In this document: in pieces, positions 31,872 through 39,702 of the stretch
How the letters are laid out: the number at the start of each line of letters is the position of its first letter
How positions within the stretch are numbered: position 1 is the first letter of the stretch
DNA from: Rhodosalinus halophilus
GTDB taxonomy: Bacteria; Pseudomonadota; Alphaproteobacteria; Rhodobacterales; Rhodobacteraceae
Direction of reading: 5' to 3'
Assembly (NCBI RefSeq): GCF_003298775.1
Contig: NZ_QNTQ01000005.1
Coordinates: 211,074-275,073 of the forward strand
Length of the DNA stretch: 64,000 bases
The notes under the pieces: model-generated
Databases searched by the model: none
Told to the model about the DNA's origin: nothing
The model's input: the letters and a program-made list of their open reading frames with translations, nothing else
Program-made: the position numbers and the translations under genes

Positions 31872-32693
31872 TCAACCGGATTTCACCAGATCGTCCAGCG
31901 CCCGCAGCCGCCGGAGAAGCTCCGGCATCGCCTCCAGCGGCACCATGTTGGGTCCGTCGCTGGGCGCGTGGTCGGGATCGTCGTGCGCCTCGATGAAGAC
32001 CGCGGCCACGCCGACGGCCACCGCCGCCCGCGCGAGCGGCGCCACGAACTCGCGCTGGCCGCCCGAACTCGTCCCCTGCCCGCCGGGCAACTGCACCGAG
32101 TGTGTGGCGTCGAAGACCACCGGATAGCCCGTGCGCGCCATGATCGGCAGCGCGCGCATGTCCGAGACGAGCATGTTATAGCCGAAGCTCGCGCCCCGCT
32201 CGCAGAGCAGGATGCGCGTGTTCCCGGTGCTGGCGACCTTCTCGGCCACGTTCGCCATGTCCCAGGGCGCGAGGAACTGCCCCTTCTTGATGTTGATGGC
32301 GGCCCCGGTGCGGCCGGCGGCAAGCAGCAGATCGGTCTGCCGGCAGAGGAATGCCGGGATCTGCAGCACGTCCACGACCTCGGCGACCGGCGCGCAATGG
32401 TCCGGCGCATGCACGTCGGTGAGCACGGGAACGCCGATCTCGGCCCGCACGGCGGCGAGGATTTCCAGCCCTTCCTCCATGCCTATGCCGCGCTTGCCGG
32501 CCAGGGACGAGCGGTTGGCCTTGTCGTAACTCGCCTTGAAGATGAAGCGCGTGCCCGCCAGCTCGGCCGCCCTGGCCAGCCGCTCGGCCAGCATCAGCGC
32601 GTGATCGCGCGATTCGAGCTGACAGGGTCCGGCGATCAGCGCGAAGGGACGGTCCTGCGCGATCTCGATGTCGCCTACCGTGACGGTCGTCAT
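31872..32693 (-). CDS. kdsA: 3-deoxy-8-phosphooctulonate synthase
   Basis: A 273-residue Kdo-8-P synthase, condensing phosphoenolpyruvate with arabinose-5-phosphate in the cytoplasm. Signatures are [57 protein letters not shown] and [12 protein letters not shown]. The GPCQLES cysteine occupies the metal-ligand position of the metal-dependent class. Its ATG overlaps the kdsB stop (ATGA), making it last in a kdsD-kdsB-kdsA operon. Confidence 0.97.
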   Translation of the reverse strand: MTTVTVGDIEIAQDRPFALIAGPCQLESRDHALMLAERLARAAELAGTRFIFKASYDKANRSSLAGKRGIGMEEGLEILAAVRAEIGVPVLTDVHAPDHCAPVAEVVDVLQIPAFLCRQTDLLLAAGRTGAAINIKKGQFLAPWDMANVAEKVASTGNTRILLCERGASFGYNMLVSDMRALPIMARTGYPVVFDATHSVQLPGGQGTSSGGQREFVAPLARAAVAVGVAAVFIEAHDDPDHAPSDGPNMVPLEAMPELLRRLRALDDLVKSG

Positions 32694-33481
32694 GCGATCC
32701 CTTCCTCGGCGAGCGCGGCCTCGATACGGGTCACGTCCACCGGATTGTTGAGTTCCCAGAAGGCGCGGCCGCGCGCTTCGACCTCGATGCAGTGCACCGC
32801 CGTCCCGTTTTCGAGAAAGCGCAGCTGTTCGAGGCCCTCGGCCCGCTCCAGCGGCCCTTCCGCCCAGCCGGCATAGGCCGTGAGCGCTGCAGGGCGGTAG
32901 GCGTAGACGCCGACATGATGCCACACCGGCGGGGGCGCGCCGGGATCGCCGACATGCGGCAGCACCTCCTTGGAAAAGTAGAGCGCCCGCCCGTCCCCGC
33001 GAAAGACCGCCGTGGTCCCCCCCACACGGCCCGCGCGCCGATCTTCAAGAAGCTGTGTCAGCGCCTCGTGCGAGCAGCGCAGGACAGGGGTGGCCATCTG
33101 CACGGAGGCGTCGCTCTCCATGGCCTCGATCAAGGCCTCGACGAACCAGGGCGGCGTGAGCGGCGCGTCGCCCTGAAGGTTCACGATCACGTCCGGGACG
33201 GGATCCATCCGGGCCAGCGCCTCGGCGCAGCGCTCGGTTCCGTTGCGCGCGAAGGCGGATGTCATCACGACCGAGGCGCCGAAGCCGCGCGCCGCCTCGG
33301 CGATGCGGTCGTCGTCGGTGGCGACATGCACCTCGGCCACGCCGCGCACGGCCTGCGCCGCCTCCCAGCTGCGGCGGATCAGCGGCTTGGCGCCGCCCGT
33401 CGCGCCGCGCAGCGGCACGAGCGGCTTGCCGGGATAGCGCGTCGAGGCGTAGCGCGCCGGGATGACGATGGCCACGCGCAT
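32690..33481 (-). CDS. kdsB: 3-deoxy-manno-octulosonate cytidylyltransferase
   Basis: A 263-residue CMP-Kdo synthetase. It begins [22 protein letters not shown], the CTP-binding start, with [27 protein letters not shown] and [14 protein letters not shown]. It activates Kdo with CTP. The start codon overlaps the kdsD stop, and its own stop overlaps the kdsA start. Insertion of GGA in the sugar-nucleotide motif is usual for the family. Confidence 0.97.
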   Translation of the reverse strand: MRVAIVIPARYASTRYPGKPLVPLRGATGGAKPLIRRSWEAAQAVRGVAEVHVATDDDRIAEAARGFGASVVMTSAFARNGTERCAEALARMDPVPDVIVNLQGDAPLTPPWFVEALIEAMESDASVQMATPVLRCSHEALTQLLEDRRAGRVGGTTAVFRGDGRALYFSKEVLPHVGDPGAPPPVWHHVGVYAYRPAALTAYAGWAEGPLERAEGLEQLRFLENGTAVHCIEVEARGRAFWELNNPVDVTRIEAALAEEGIA

Positions 33482-34455
33482 CAGGCCGCGCCCACCCGGA
33501 GCGCGTCGTGGATATGGATGAGGCCGAGCAGCTCGCCCGCGTCGTCGACGGCGAAGAGCGCGCTGATCTTGTTCTCGTTCATGATGCCGATGGCCTCGGT
33601 CACGAGCGCGTCTGGCCGGATCGTGCGGGGCGAACGCGTCGCGACCTCGCCCGCGCGCCGATCCATCAGACCGTCGAGGTTGCGGCGCAGGTCGCCGTCG
33701 GTGATGACGCCGGCCAGCCGCCCCTCTGCGAGCACCGCCGCGACGCCGAAGCCCTTTTGGCTCATCACGACGAGCGTCTCGCCCATCGGCGTTTCGGGCG
33801 CGACGACCGGCAGCTCGTCGCCGGTATGCATCACCGCCGAGACCTGCAGAAGCTGCGCGCCCAGGGTGCCGCCCGGATGGAAGGCGAGAAAGTCGGCCCG
33901 GTCGAATCCGCGTTGCCGCATCAGCGCCACCGCCAGCGCGTCCCCCAGCGCCATGGTGAGCGTGGTCGATGTGGTGGGCGCCATCCCGATCGCGCAGGCC
34001 TCGGGCGCGTCGGGCAGGGTCAGAACATGCGTTGCGGCGCGCGCCAGCGAACTCTCCGGCTTGCGGGTGATCGCGATCAGCGGGATGCCGAAGCGCTTGG
34101 TATGCGCGATCATGTCGGCGAGCTCGCGCGTCTCCCCGGAGTTCGAGATCAGGATCACCGCGTCCGAGCGAGTGATCATCCCCAGATCGCCGTGACTCGC
34201 TTCGGCCGGATGCACGGACTGCGCCGGCGTGCCGGTCGAGGCGAGCGTCGCCGCGATCTTGCCGGCCACATGGCCGGACTTGCCGATGCCAGAAACCACG
34301 ATGCGGCCCGGCACCCCGATGAGCAGCGACGCGACCGCGTCGAAGCTCGCAGGCAGCTCGTCGATGAGCCGGGCGAGCGCCGCCTGTTCGGTGGCGAGCA
34401 CCTCGCGGGCGATCTCGGAAGCGGAGGGTTGGCGGGGCGTGTCGGGCGCGGTCAT
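33481..34455 (-). CDS. kdsD: Arabinose-5-phosphate isomerase, KpsF/GutQ family
   Basis: A 324-residue enzyme converting ribulose-5-phosphate to arabinose-5-phosphate, the first step to Kdo. The SIS sugar-isomerase domain (about 40-180) has GRIVVSGIGKSGHVAGKIAATLASTG, HPAEASHGDLGM and ISNSGETREL. Two CBS domains occupy the C-terminus (about 205-320). The ATG at 34455 is chosen from the start of the domain. It heads the kdsD-kdsB-kdsA operon. The operon could serve LPS inner core or capsule; no capsule genes are adjacent. Confidence 0.96.
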   Translation of the reverse strand: MTAPDTPRQPSASEIAREVLATEQAALARLIDELPASFDAVASLLIGVPGRIVVSGIGKSGHVAGKIAATLASTGTPAQSVHPAEASHGDLGMITRSDAVILISNSGETRELADMIAHTKRFGIPLIAITRKPESSLARAATHVLTLPDAPEACAIGMAPTTSTTLTMALGDALAVALMRQRGFDRADFLAFHPGGTLGAQLLQVSAVMHTGDELPVVAPETPMGETLVVMSQKGFGVAAVLAEGRLAGVITDGDLRRNLDGLMDRRAGEVATRSPRTIRPDALVTEAIGIMNENKISALFAVDDAGELLGLIHIHDALRVGAA

Positions 34456-34684
34456 CTCGGGGCTCGCATCGGCTGGCCCCTCATACCCCGAGCGCGGCCG
34501 CTGTCCAACCCGGCCCTCGCGTCCCTGCGGCCCAGGTCGGAGCGCGCCGCGTGCGGGCGAACGGATACCCTGCGGCATGTCGCGAATCGTCAGGTCCGTC
34601 GTGCAAGAGCGGATAGGCTCGCGGCGCGCGCCGGGCTTCCGGCGCGCTTTTCACGACGGATCGAGAGGGCGGAGGCACGGCGTC

Positions 34685-35620
34685 ATGCAGGCGCTCGACG
34701 GGCTGGGATATCGCGGCGCGGTGGGTCTCACGCTGGCCGCCTCGCTGCTGTGGGGCGTCTGGTGGATGCCCATTCGCTGGCTCGAGGCCGAGGGCCTCGA
34801 AGGGGTCTGGGCCAGCCTCGCCATGGGGCTCGCGGCCCTGCCGGTGTTCGGGCTCATGGCGCTGCGGGACCGCGCGGGCGCGGTCACCGCGCCGCAGGCG
34901 CTGCTTGGCGCTCTGCTGATGGGTCTCGCGGCGATGCTCTACGGCGCGGCGCTGGCCTTCACCGACGTCGTGCGCGCGGTGGTGATCTTCTATCTCGCGC
35001 CGGCCTGGTCGACGGCCATCGAATGCCTGTTCATGGGCCGCCGCTGGAGCCTGCGCAGCGGCATCGCGCTGGGGCTGTCGTTCCTGGGCGTTGCCACGAT
35101 CTTCCGCTTCGACGTCACGCTGGACAATCTGGCGGCCGGCGACCTGGCCGCGCTCCTCTCCGGGCTGGCCTGGGCCGTGGGCGCGGCGCTGGTCTTTTCC
35201 CGGCCGGGCGGGCGGCCGGTCGCCCTGTCCTTCTTCGCCACCCTCGGGCTGGTGCTGGCCGCGGCGGCGGTGCTCGTTATCGGCGGCGCGGCCGCGGGGC
35301 GCTGGCCGGGTGGCGCGCAGGCGCTGGAGGCCGTGCCGCTCGCACTGGCCACGGGGCTGCTCTACATCGTGCCCGTACTTCTGGTCACGATATGGGCGGC
35401 GCAGCGCCTCGCCCCTGCGACGATGAGCTTTCTGCTGACGGCCGAGATCATCGCGGGCGTCGTCTCGGGCGCCCTCTTCCTGGCCGAGCCCTTCGGCGTG
35501 CCGGAAGCGGTCGGCGCCGCGCTCATCATCCTCGGCGCCACGGCCGAGGCGATCGCGCCGCCGATCCGGCGCGCGAGTCCTGTCGATTCCGGTCAAACCG
35601 GGCCGGGACAAGGCGGCTAG
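34685..35620 (+). CDS. DMT (EamA)-superfamily permease
   Basis: A 311-residue protein with about ten membrane helices in two EamA halves. The first half has LTLAASLLWGVWWMPIRWLEAEG and the second has LATGLLYIVPVLLVTIWAAQRLAPATMSFLLTAEIIAGVVSGALFLAEPFG, a typical EamA end. Substrates in the family range from amino acids to nucleotides and drugs; none can be inferred. GGAGG precedes the ATG. It is followed 30 bases later by the Rieske oxygenase gene, so coupling to uptake or efflux of that enzyme's substrate is possible. Confidence 0.85.
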   Translation: MQALDGLGYRGAVGLTLAASLLWGVWWMPIRWLEAEGLEGVWASLAMGLAALPVFGLMALRDRAGAVTAPQALLGALLMGLAAMLYGAALAFTDVVRAVVIFYLAPAWSTAIECLFMGRRWSLRSGIALGLSFLGVATIFRFDVTLDNLAAGDLAALLSGLAWAVGAALVFSRPGGRPVALSFFATLGLVLAAAAVLVIGGAAAGRWPGGAQALEAVPLALATGLLYIVPVLLVTIWAAQRLAPATMSFLLTAEIIAGVVSGALFLAEPFGVPEAVGAALIILGATAEAIAPPIRRASPVDSGQTGPGQGG

Positions 35621-35650
35621 GGTCGCGTCGCAACCAGTCGGGAGGCCGCA

Positions 35651-36787
35651 ATGATCGAACAGAAGGTGCTGACCTGGGACAGCCAGGATCCCGAGCACGC
35701 GCTGACGCTGCCGTCGCGGTATTTCTTCGACCAGGAGATCTTTGACAAGGAAGTCGAGCGCATCTTCACGCCTGCGTGGCACTGCGTCTGCCACGATTGC
35801 GAGATTCCCGAGGCGGGCGATTTCGTGAACTTCGAGATCCTGGGCCAGAGCGTGCTGGTCGTGCGGGGCGAGGACGGCGGCGTGCACGCGCTGCACAATG
35901 TCTGCCGGCATCGCGGCACCCGGCTGGTGCAGGCCCGGCGCGGGCGGCTGTCCTCGATGATCACCTGCCCCTATCACGCCTGGTCCTATCACCTGGACGG
36001 TCGGCTGCGCCACGCGCCGCGCTGCGAGAAGCTGGCCGACTTCCGGCGCGAGGACTGGGGCCTCGTGCCCGTGCGGCTGGAGAACTACGCAGGCTTCTGG
36101 TTCGTCAACTTCGACCCGGACGCGGCACCCGCCGCCGAGCAGTTCGCCGGCGCGGAAGAGGCGATGCGCCCCTTCTTCCCGGACCTCGACGACCTGCGCT
36201 TCGTCGAGGAGGTGGACATGTATGTCGACGCCAACTGGAAGGTGATCGTCGACAACCAGATCGAGGGCTATCACTTCAAGCTCTCGGGGCCGCACCACAA
36301 GGAGCTCGCCGCGCTGATCGATTTCGACGGCTACACGCTGACGCAGCACGGCAAGTGGTGGGACTTCGTCGGGCCGCCGCGCGACGTGGACACCGCCTTC
36401 GGCCATCCCGTGAAGGACGAGAAATACCAGACCAACTGGTTCTACAACATCCAGCTCTGGCCCACGACAACCTTCTACGCCTTCCCCTATGCCGACGCGA
36501 TCGGCAGCTTCAACCAGATCCCCCTGGGGCCGGAAAGGACGCTCCTGCGCTTCGGGCATTACGTGCCGAAATCGCGCCCGCAGAGCGAACTCAGCAAGGC
36601 CGCGATCGCCTGGTTCAACGAGAAGCTGGGGCCCGAGGACATCGACCTGAACCTCTACGTGCAGCGGGGCCTGCACTCGATGGCCTTCGATCAGGGGCGC
36701 TACATGATCGACGCCCAGCGGGGGCCGAACTCGGAGCATCTGCTGCACCACTTCCACACGCTGGTGTATCAGGCGATCCATCGCTGA
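35651..36787 (+). CDS. Rieske non-heme iron oxygenase, alpha subunit
   Basis: A 378-residue oxygenase. The Rieske cluster ligands are in VCRHRGTRL (Cys-x-His, about 84) and CPYHAW (about 105). The catalytic domain has the bridging/iron motif DNQIEGYHFKLSGPHH (about 200-215), giving Glu/Asp and two His ligands. It resembles the GbcA/CntA-like group acting on quaternary amines as well as aromatic hydroxylases. A GMC alcohol dehydrogenase is encoded 7 bases downstream and no beta subunit or reductase is adjacent. An electron-donating reductase must be elsewhere. Exact substrate unknown. Confidence 0.88.
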   Translation: MIEQKVLTWDSQDPEHALTLPSRYFFDQEIFDKEVERIFTPAWHCVCHDCEIPEAGDFVNFEILGQSVLVVRGEDGGVHALHNVCRHRGTRLVQARRGRLSSMITCPYHAWSYHLDGRLRHAPRCEKLADFRREDWGLVPVRLENYAGFWFVNFDPDAAPAAEQFAGAEEAMRPFFPDLDDLRFVEEVDMYVDANWKVIVDNQIEGYHFKLSGPHHKELAALIDFDGYTLTQHGKWWDFVGPPRDVDTAFGHPVKDEKYQTNWFYNIQLWPTTTFYAFPYADAIGSFNQIPLGPERTLLRFGHYVPKSRPQSELSKAAIAWFNEKLGPEDIDLNLYVQRGLHSMAFDQGRYMIDAQRGPNSEHLLHHFHTLVYQAIHR

Positions 36788-36794
36788 CGCCCTG

Positions 36795-38447
36795 ATGCAG
36801 CCCGACATCATCATCGTCGGCGCCGGCTCGGCCGGCGCCGTGCTGGCCAACCGTCTCACCGAGGACGGGCGGTTGCGCGTCCTTCTGCTCGAGGCCGGGC
36901 CGAAGGACGGGGCGCTCAGCCTGCGCGCGCCCGCCGCGATGGTGCAGAATCTCACGAGCCACCGCTACAACTGGGCCTATCCGGGCGAGCCCGAGCCGGG
37001 GCTGGACGGGCGCAGCTTCGTGCACGACCGCGGGCGGGTGCTGGGCGGCTCCTCCTCGATCAACGGCATGGTCTGGATCCGCGGACATGCCCGCGACTAC
37101 GACACATGGCGCCAGCGCGGCTGCGAGGGCTGGAGCTTCGCAGAGGTGCTGCCCTACTTCCGGCGGGCCGAGAGCTACGCGGGGGGCGCGGACGATTTCC
37201 GCGGCGGCGAGGGGCCGATGCGGATCGCCCGGCCCCGGCCCGATCACCCGCTCTCCCGCGCCTTTCTCGAAGCCGGGCGACAGGCGGGCTATCCCGAGAC
37301 CGAGGACATCTGCGGCGCGCGGCAGGAAGGGTTCGGCGTGCTCGACCGCTCGGTGCATCAGGGCGTGCGCTGGAGCACGGCGCGCGGCTATCTCGACCCC
37401 GCCCGCGGGCGGGACAATCTGGAGATCCGCACCGACGCGACGGTGAAGCGCGTGGTCCTGCGCGAGGGCCGCGCCGCGGGCGTGGAACTGCGTCGCCCGG
37501 ACGGCGCGACCGAGGTGATCGAGGCGGCGCGCGAGGTGATTCTCTCGGCCGGCGCGGTGGGTTCTCCGCATCTGCTGATGCTCTCGGGGATCGGACCGGC
37601 CGCGCAGCTGGCCGAGCACGGCATCGCGGTCGCGCGCGACATCCCCGGCGTCGGGCAGAACCTCAACGACCATCCGGACTACGTGCTGAAATGGCGCGCC
37701 ACAAAACCCGTTTCGGTCTGGCCGCAGACGCGCTTTCCGCGGCGCTACATCGAAGGGGTTCGCTGGCTACTGAACGGCGAGGGGGTCGTGGGGACGAACC
37801 ACTTCGACGTGGTGGCCGCGATCCGCTCGCGCCCCGGCGTGGACTACCCCGACCTGCAGCTCACCATCGCGCCCATCGCCATGCAGGGCCTGACCTGGGA
37901 GCCGGTCGCGGACCACAGCTTTCAGATCCATGTCGGGCTGATGCGCGCGGCGAGCCGGGGCGAGATCACCCTGCGCGCGCCCGACCCGCTGATGCCGCCC
38001 CGCATCCTGTGCAACTACCTCAGCCAACGCAGCGACGTGGACGCGATGCTCGCCGGCATCCGGCTCACGCGCGATCTGGTGGCGCAGCCGGCCTTCGACG
38101 GATTGCGCGGCGAAGAGATCGCGCCGGGCGAGCCGGTGCGGGACGAGGCCGCGCTCGAGGCGGCGCTGCGCGCCAACTGCCTGAGCCAGTGGCACCTGTC
38201 CGGCACCGCGCGCATGGGTCCGGCAGATGACGTCGGTGCCGTCGTCGATCCGCAGGGGCGGGTGCATGGCGTGCCCGGCCTGCGCGTGATCGACGCCTCC
38301 GTGATGCCGGAGGTGGTGAACTCCAACACCAACGCGCCGACGATCATGATCGCGGAGAAACTGGCCGATGCGGTGCTCGGGCGTGCGCCGCTGCCGGCCG
38401 CCCAAGTCGAGGCTCAGGACGCCCCACAGCCCGTGTCGCCAGCCTAG
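36795..38447 (+). CDS. GMC-family FAD oxidoreductase (choline dehydrogenase-like)
   Basis: A 550-residue flavoprotein. The FAD motif is DIIIVGAGSAGAVLANRLTE at the N-terminus; GMC signature 1 is GRVLGGSSSINGMVWIRG (about 77), signature 2 is GAVGSPHLLMLSGIGP, and the active site near the C-terminus has QWHLSGTARMG and VNSNTNAPTIMIAEKLAD. It oxidises primary alcohols with FAD and passes electrons to oxygen or quinone. Co-operonic with the Rieske oxygenase, a pairing compatible with degrading choline-like or polyol-type substrates. Confidence 0.93.
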   Translation: MQPDIIIVGAGSAGAVLANRLTEDGRLRVLLLEAGPKDGALSLRAPAAMVQNLTSHRYNWAYPGEPEPGLDGRSFVHDRGRVLGGSSSINGMVWIRGHARDYDTWRQRGCEGWSFAEVLPYFRRAESYAGGADDFRGGEGPMRIARPRPDHPLSRAFLEAGRQAGYPETEDICGARQEGFGVLDRSVHQGVRWSTARGYLDPARGRDNLEIRTDATVKRVVLREGRAAGVELRRPDGATEVIEAAREVILSAGAVGSPHLLMLSGIGPAAQLAEHGIAVARDIPGVGQNLNDHPDYVLKWRATKPVSVWPQTRFPRRYIEGVRWLLNGEGVVGTNHFDVVAAIRSRPGVDYPDLQLTIAPIAMQGLTWEPVADHSFQIHVGLMRAASRGEITLRAPDPLMPPRILCNYLSQRSDVDAMLAGIRLTRDLVAQPAFDGLRGEEIAPGEPVRDEAALEAALRANCLSQWHLSGTARMGPADDVGAVVDPQGRVHGVPGLRVIDASVMPEVVNSNTNAPTIMIAEKLADAVLGRAPLPAAQVEAQDAPQPVSPA

Positions 38448-38476
38448 AGTCCCGGCGTGGCACGCCCCCGACCACC

Positions 38477-38503
38477 GGGCCGGAGCCCGCAGGGCGCCGG
38501 CCC
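38477..38503. terminator. Hairpin between convergent GMC and YtoQ genes
   Basis: GGGCCGG plus GCCC (38477-38488) pair with GGGC plus CCGGCCC (38492-38503) with one mismatch and loop GCA. Eleven pairs, no T run, between convergent genes. Confidence 0.55.
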
Positions 38504-38517
38504 CAACGCGGCACGCG

Positions 38518-38964
38518 CTAGGGAAGACGCCCTTCGACGATATATCGCAGGATCTCCGCGACCTGGCGCGGCTCGCGCGCGACGGCGTTGGCCGCGGCGT
38601 CCACCTCCTTCAGGGCGTGGTCGTGCTCTGGCGGATGCAGGATGATCAGCGGCCGGCCCAGCGCGGCGGCGTAGCCCGCGTCGAAGGCCGCATTCCACTG
38701 CTTGTACTTGTCGCCGAAGCGGACGACGACGACATCCGCTTCCTCCAGCGCGGTGCGCGTGCGGATTGCGTTGAGCAGCGCTCCCTTGCGGTCGTGCCAG
38801 AACTTGTCATCCTCCGCGCCGAGGATCGCCACGCCGCAGTCGTCGCTCGCCGCGTGATCGGTCACCGGCGCGGTGAACCGGATGCCGAGGCCTTCGGCCG
38901 CGGCCTTCACCTCGTCGCGCCAGTCGCTGTGGATCTCGCCTGCGAGATAGACGGTCAGGGTCAT
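38518..38964 (-). CDS. YtoQ family protein
   Basis: A 148-residue protein with YtoQ signatures: VYLAGEIHSDWRDEVKAAA at the start, DHAASDDCGVAILG, and ADVVVVRFGDKYKQWNAAFDAGYAAALGRPLIILH. The fold is related to nucleoside 2-deoxyribosyltransferases, but no activity is established. The start codon overlaps the stop of the upstream phosphoribosyltransferase gene (ATGA), implying a coupled nucleotide/base role, a link I infer only from position. Confidence 0.9.
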   Translation of the reverse strand: MTLTVYLAGEIHSDWRDEVKAAAEGLGIRFTAPVTDHAASDDCGVAILGAEDDKFWHDRKGALLNAIRTRTALEEADVVVVRFGDKYKQWNAAFDAGYAAALGRPLIILHPPEHDHALKEVDAAANAVAREPRQVAEILRYIVEGRLP

Positions 38965-39617
38965 TCGCTCCTCCGCTCGGGCTGGTCGAAATTCTTCAGG
39001 ATGTCGGAGACCTCGGCCTCGCTCACCTGTCCGAAGCGCCGATAATGCAGGCCGACGGCCTGAAAGGCGCGAGGTCGGTACAGGCAGATCACGTTGTCGG
39101 CCTCATGCGCGAGGCGCTCCAGCGTGTCGGGCGGGGCCACCGGCACGGCGAGCCATACCGCCTCCGGCGTGCGCGCGCGCAGGCCGCGCAGCGCCGCGCG
39201 CATCGTGGCGCCCGTGGCGATCCCGTCATCGACGACGATGGCCGTTCGCCCGGCAAGGTCTGTCGGCGCGCGGCCGGCGAGCCAGCGTGCGCGCCGCTCG
39301 GCGATCTCGCGCGTCTTCTCCTCGATCTGGACGGCGAAGTCGCGCTCGTCCAGACCGGCCATGGCGAGCACCTCGGGATTGTAGACCGCCTGCGGCGGCT
39401 CGCCGTCCACGAGCGCACCGGCGGCGAGCTCTTCATGCCCCGGCATGCCGAGCTTGCGCACGAGCAGAAGGTCGAGGGGCGCGCCCAGCCGCTCGGCCAC
39501 GACCGCCGCGACCGGCACGCCGCCCCGCGGCAGCGCGAGAACGACGGGACGCGCCGGGCGCTCGGCGGCGACCGCCTCGGCCAACTGCTCGCCTGCCTGC
39601 TTCCGGTCCTCGAACAT
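38961..39617 (-). CDS. Phosphoribosyltransferase family protein
   Basis: A 218-residue type I PRTase-like protein. The PRPP-binding loop is AIVVDDGIATGATMRAAL (about 125-143), with upstream PVVLALPRGGVPVAAVVAERLGA and LLVRKLGMPGHEELAAGAL. This arrangement is typical of free-standing PRTase domain proteins of unknown substrate, often found with stress or dienelactone hydrolase genes. ATG at 39617 chosen for GGGAGA and domain start. Coupled to the YtoQ gene. Confidence 0.88.
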   Translation of the reverse strand: MFEDRKQAGEQLAEAVAAERPARPVVLALPRGGVPVAAVVAERLGAPLDLLLVRKLGMPGHEELAAGALVDGEPPQAVYNPEVLAMAGLDERDFAVQIEEKTREIAERRARWLAGRAPTDLAGRTAIVVDDGIATGATMRAALRGLRARTPEAVWLAVPVAPPDTLERLAHEADNVICLYRPRAFQAVGLHYRRFGQVSEAEVSDILKNFDQPERRSE

Positions 39618-39702
39618 CGCGTCTCTCCCGTGTCGCGCCGCGGGACGCAGCCTGCCGCGATCCGGGCGCGGACGCCTTGACCGGGCGCAAGCCGGCGGCG
39701 GT

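Noticed and set aside
31872..34455. Capsule gene cluster around kdsD (KpsF family)
   Set aside because: Only Kdo synthesis genes are present; no capsule transport or polymerisation genes lie nearby.
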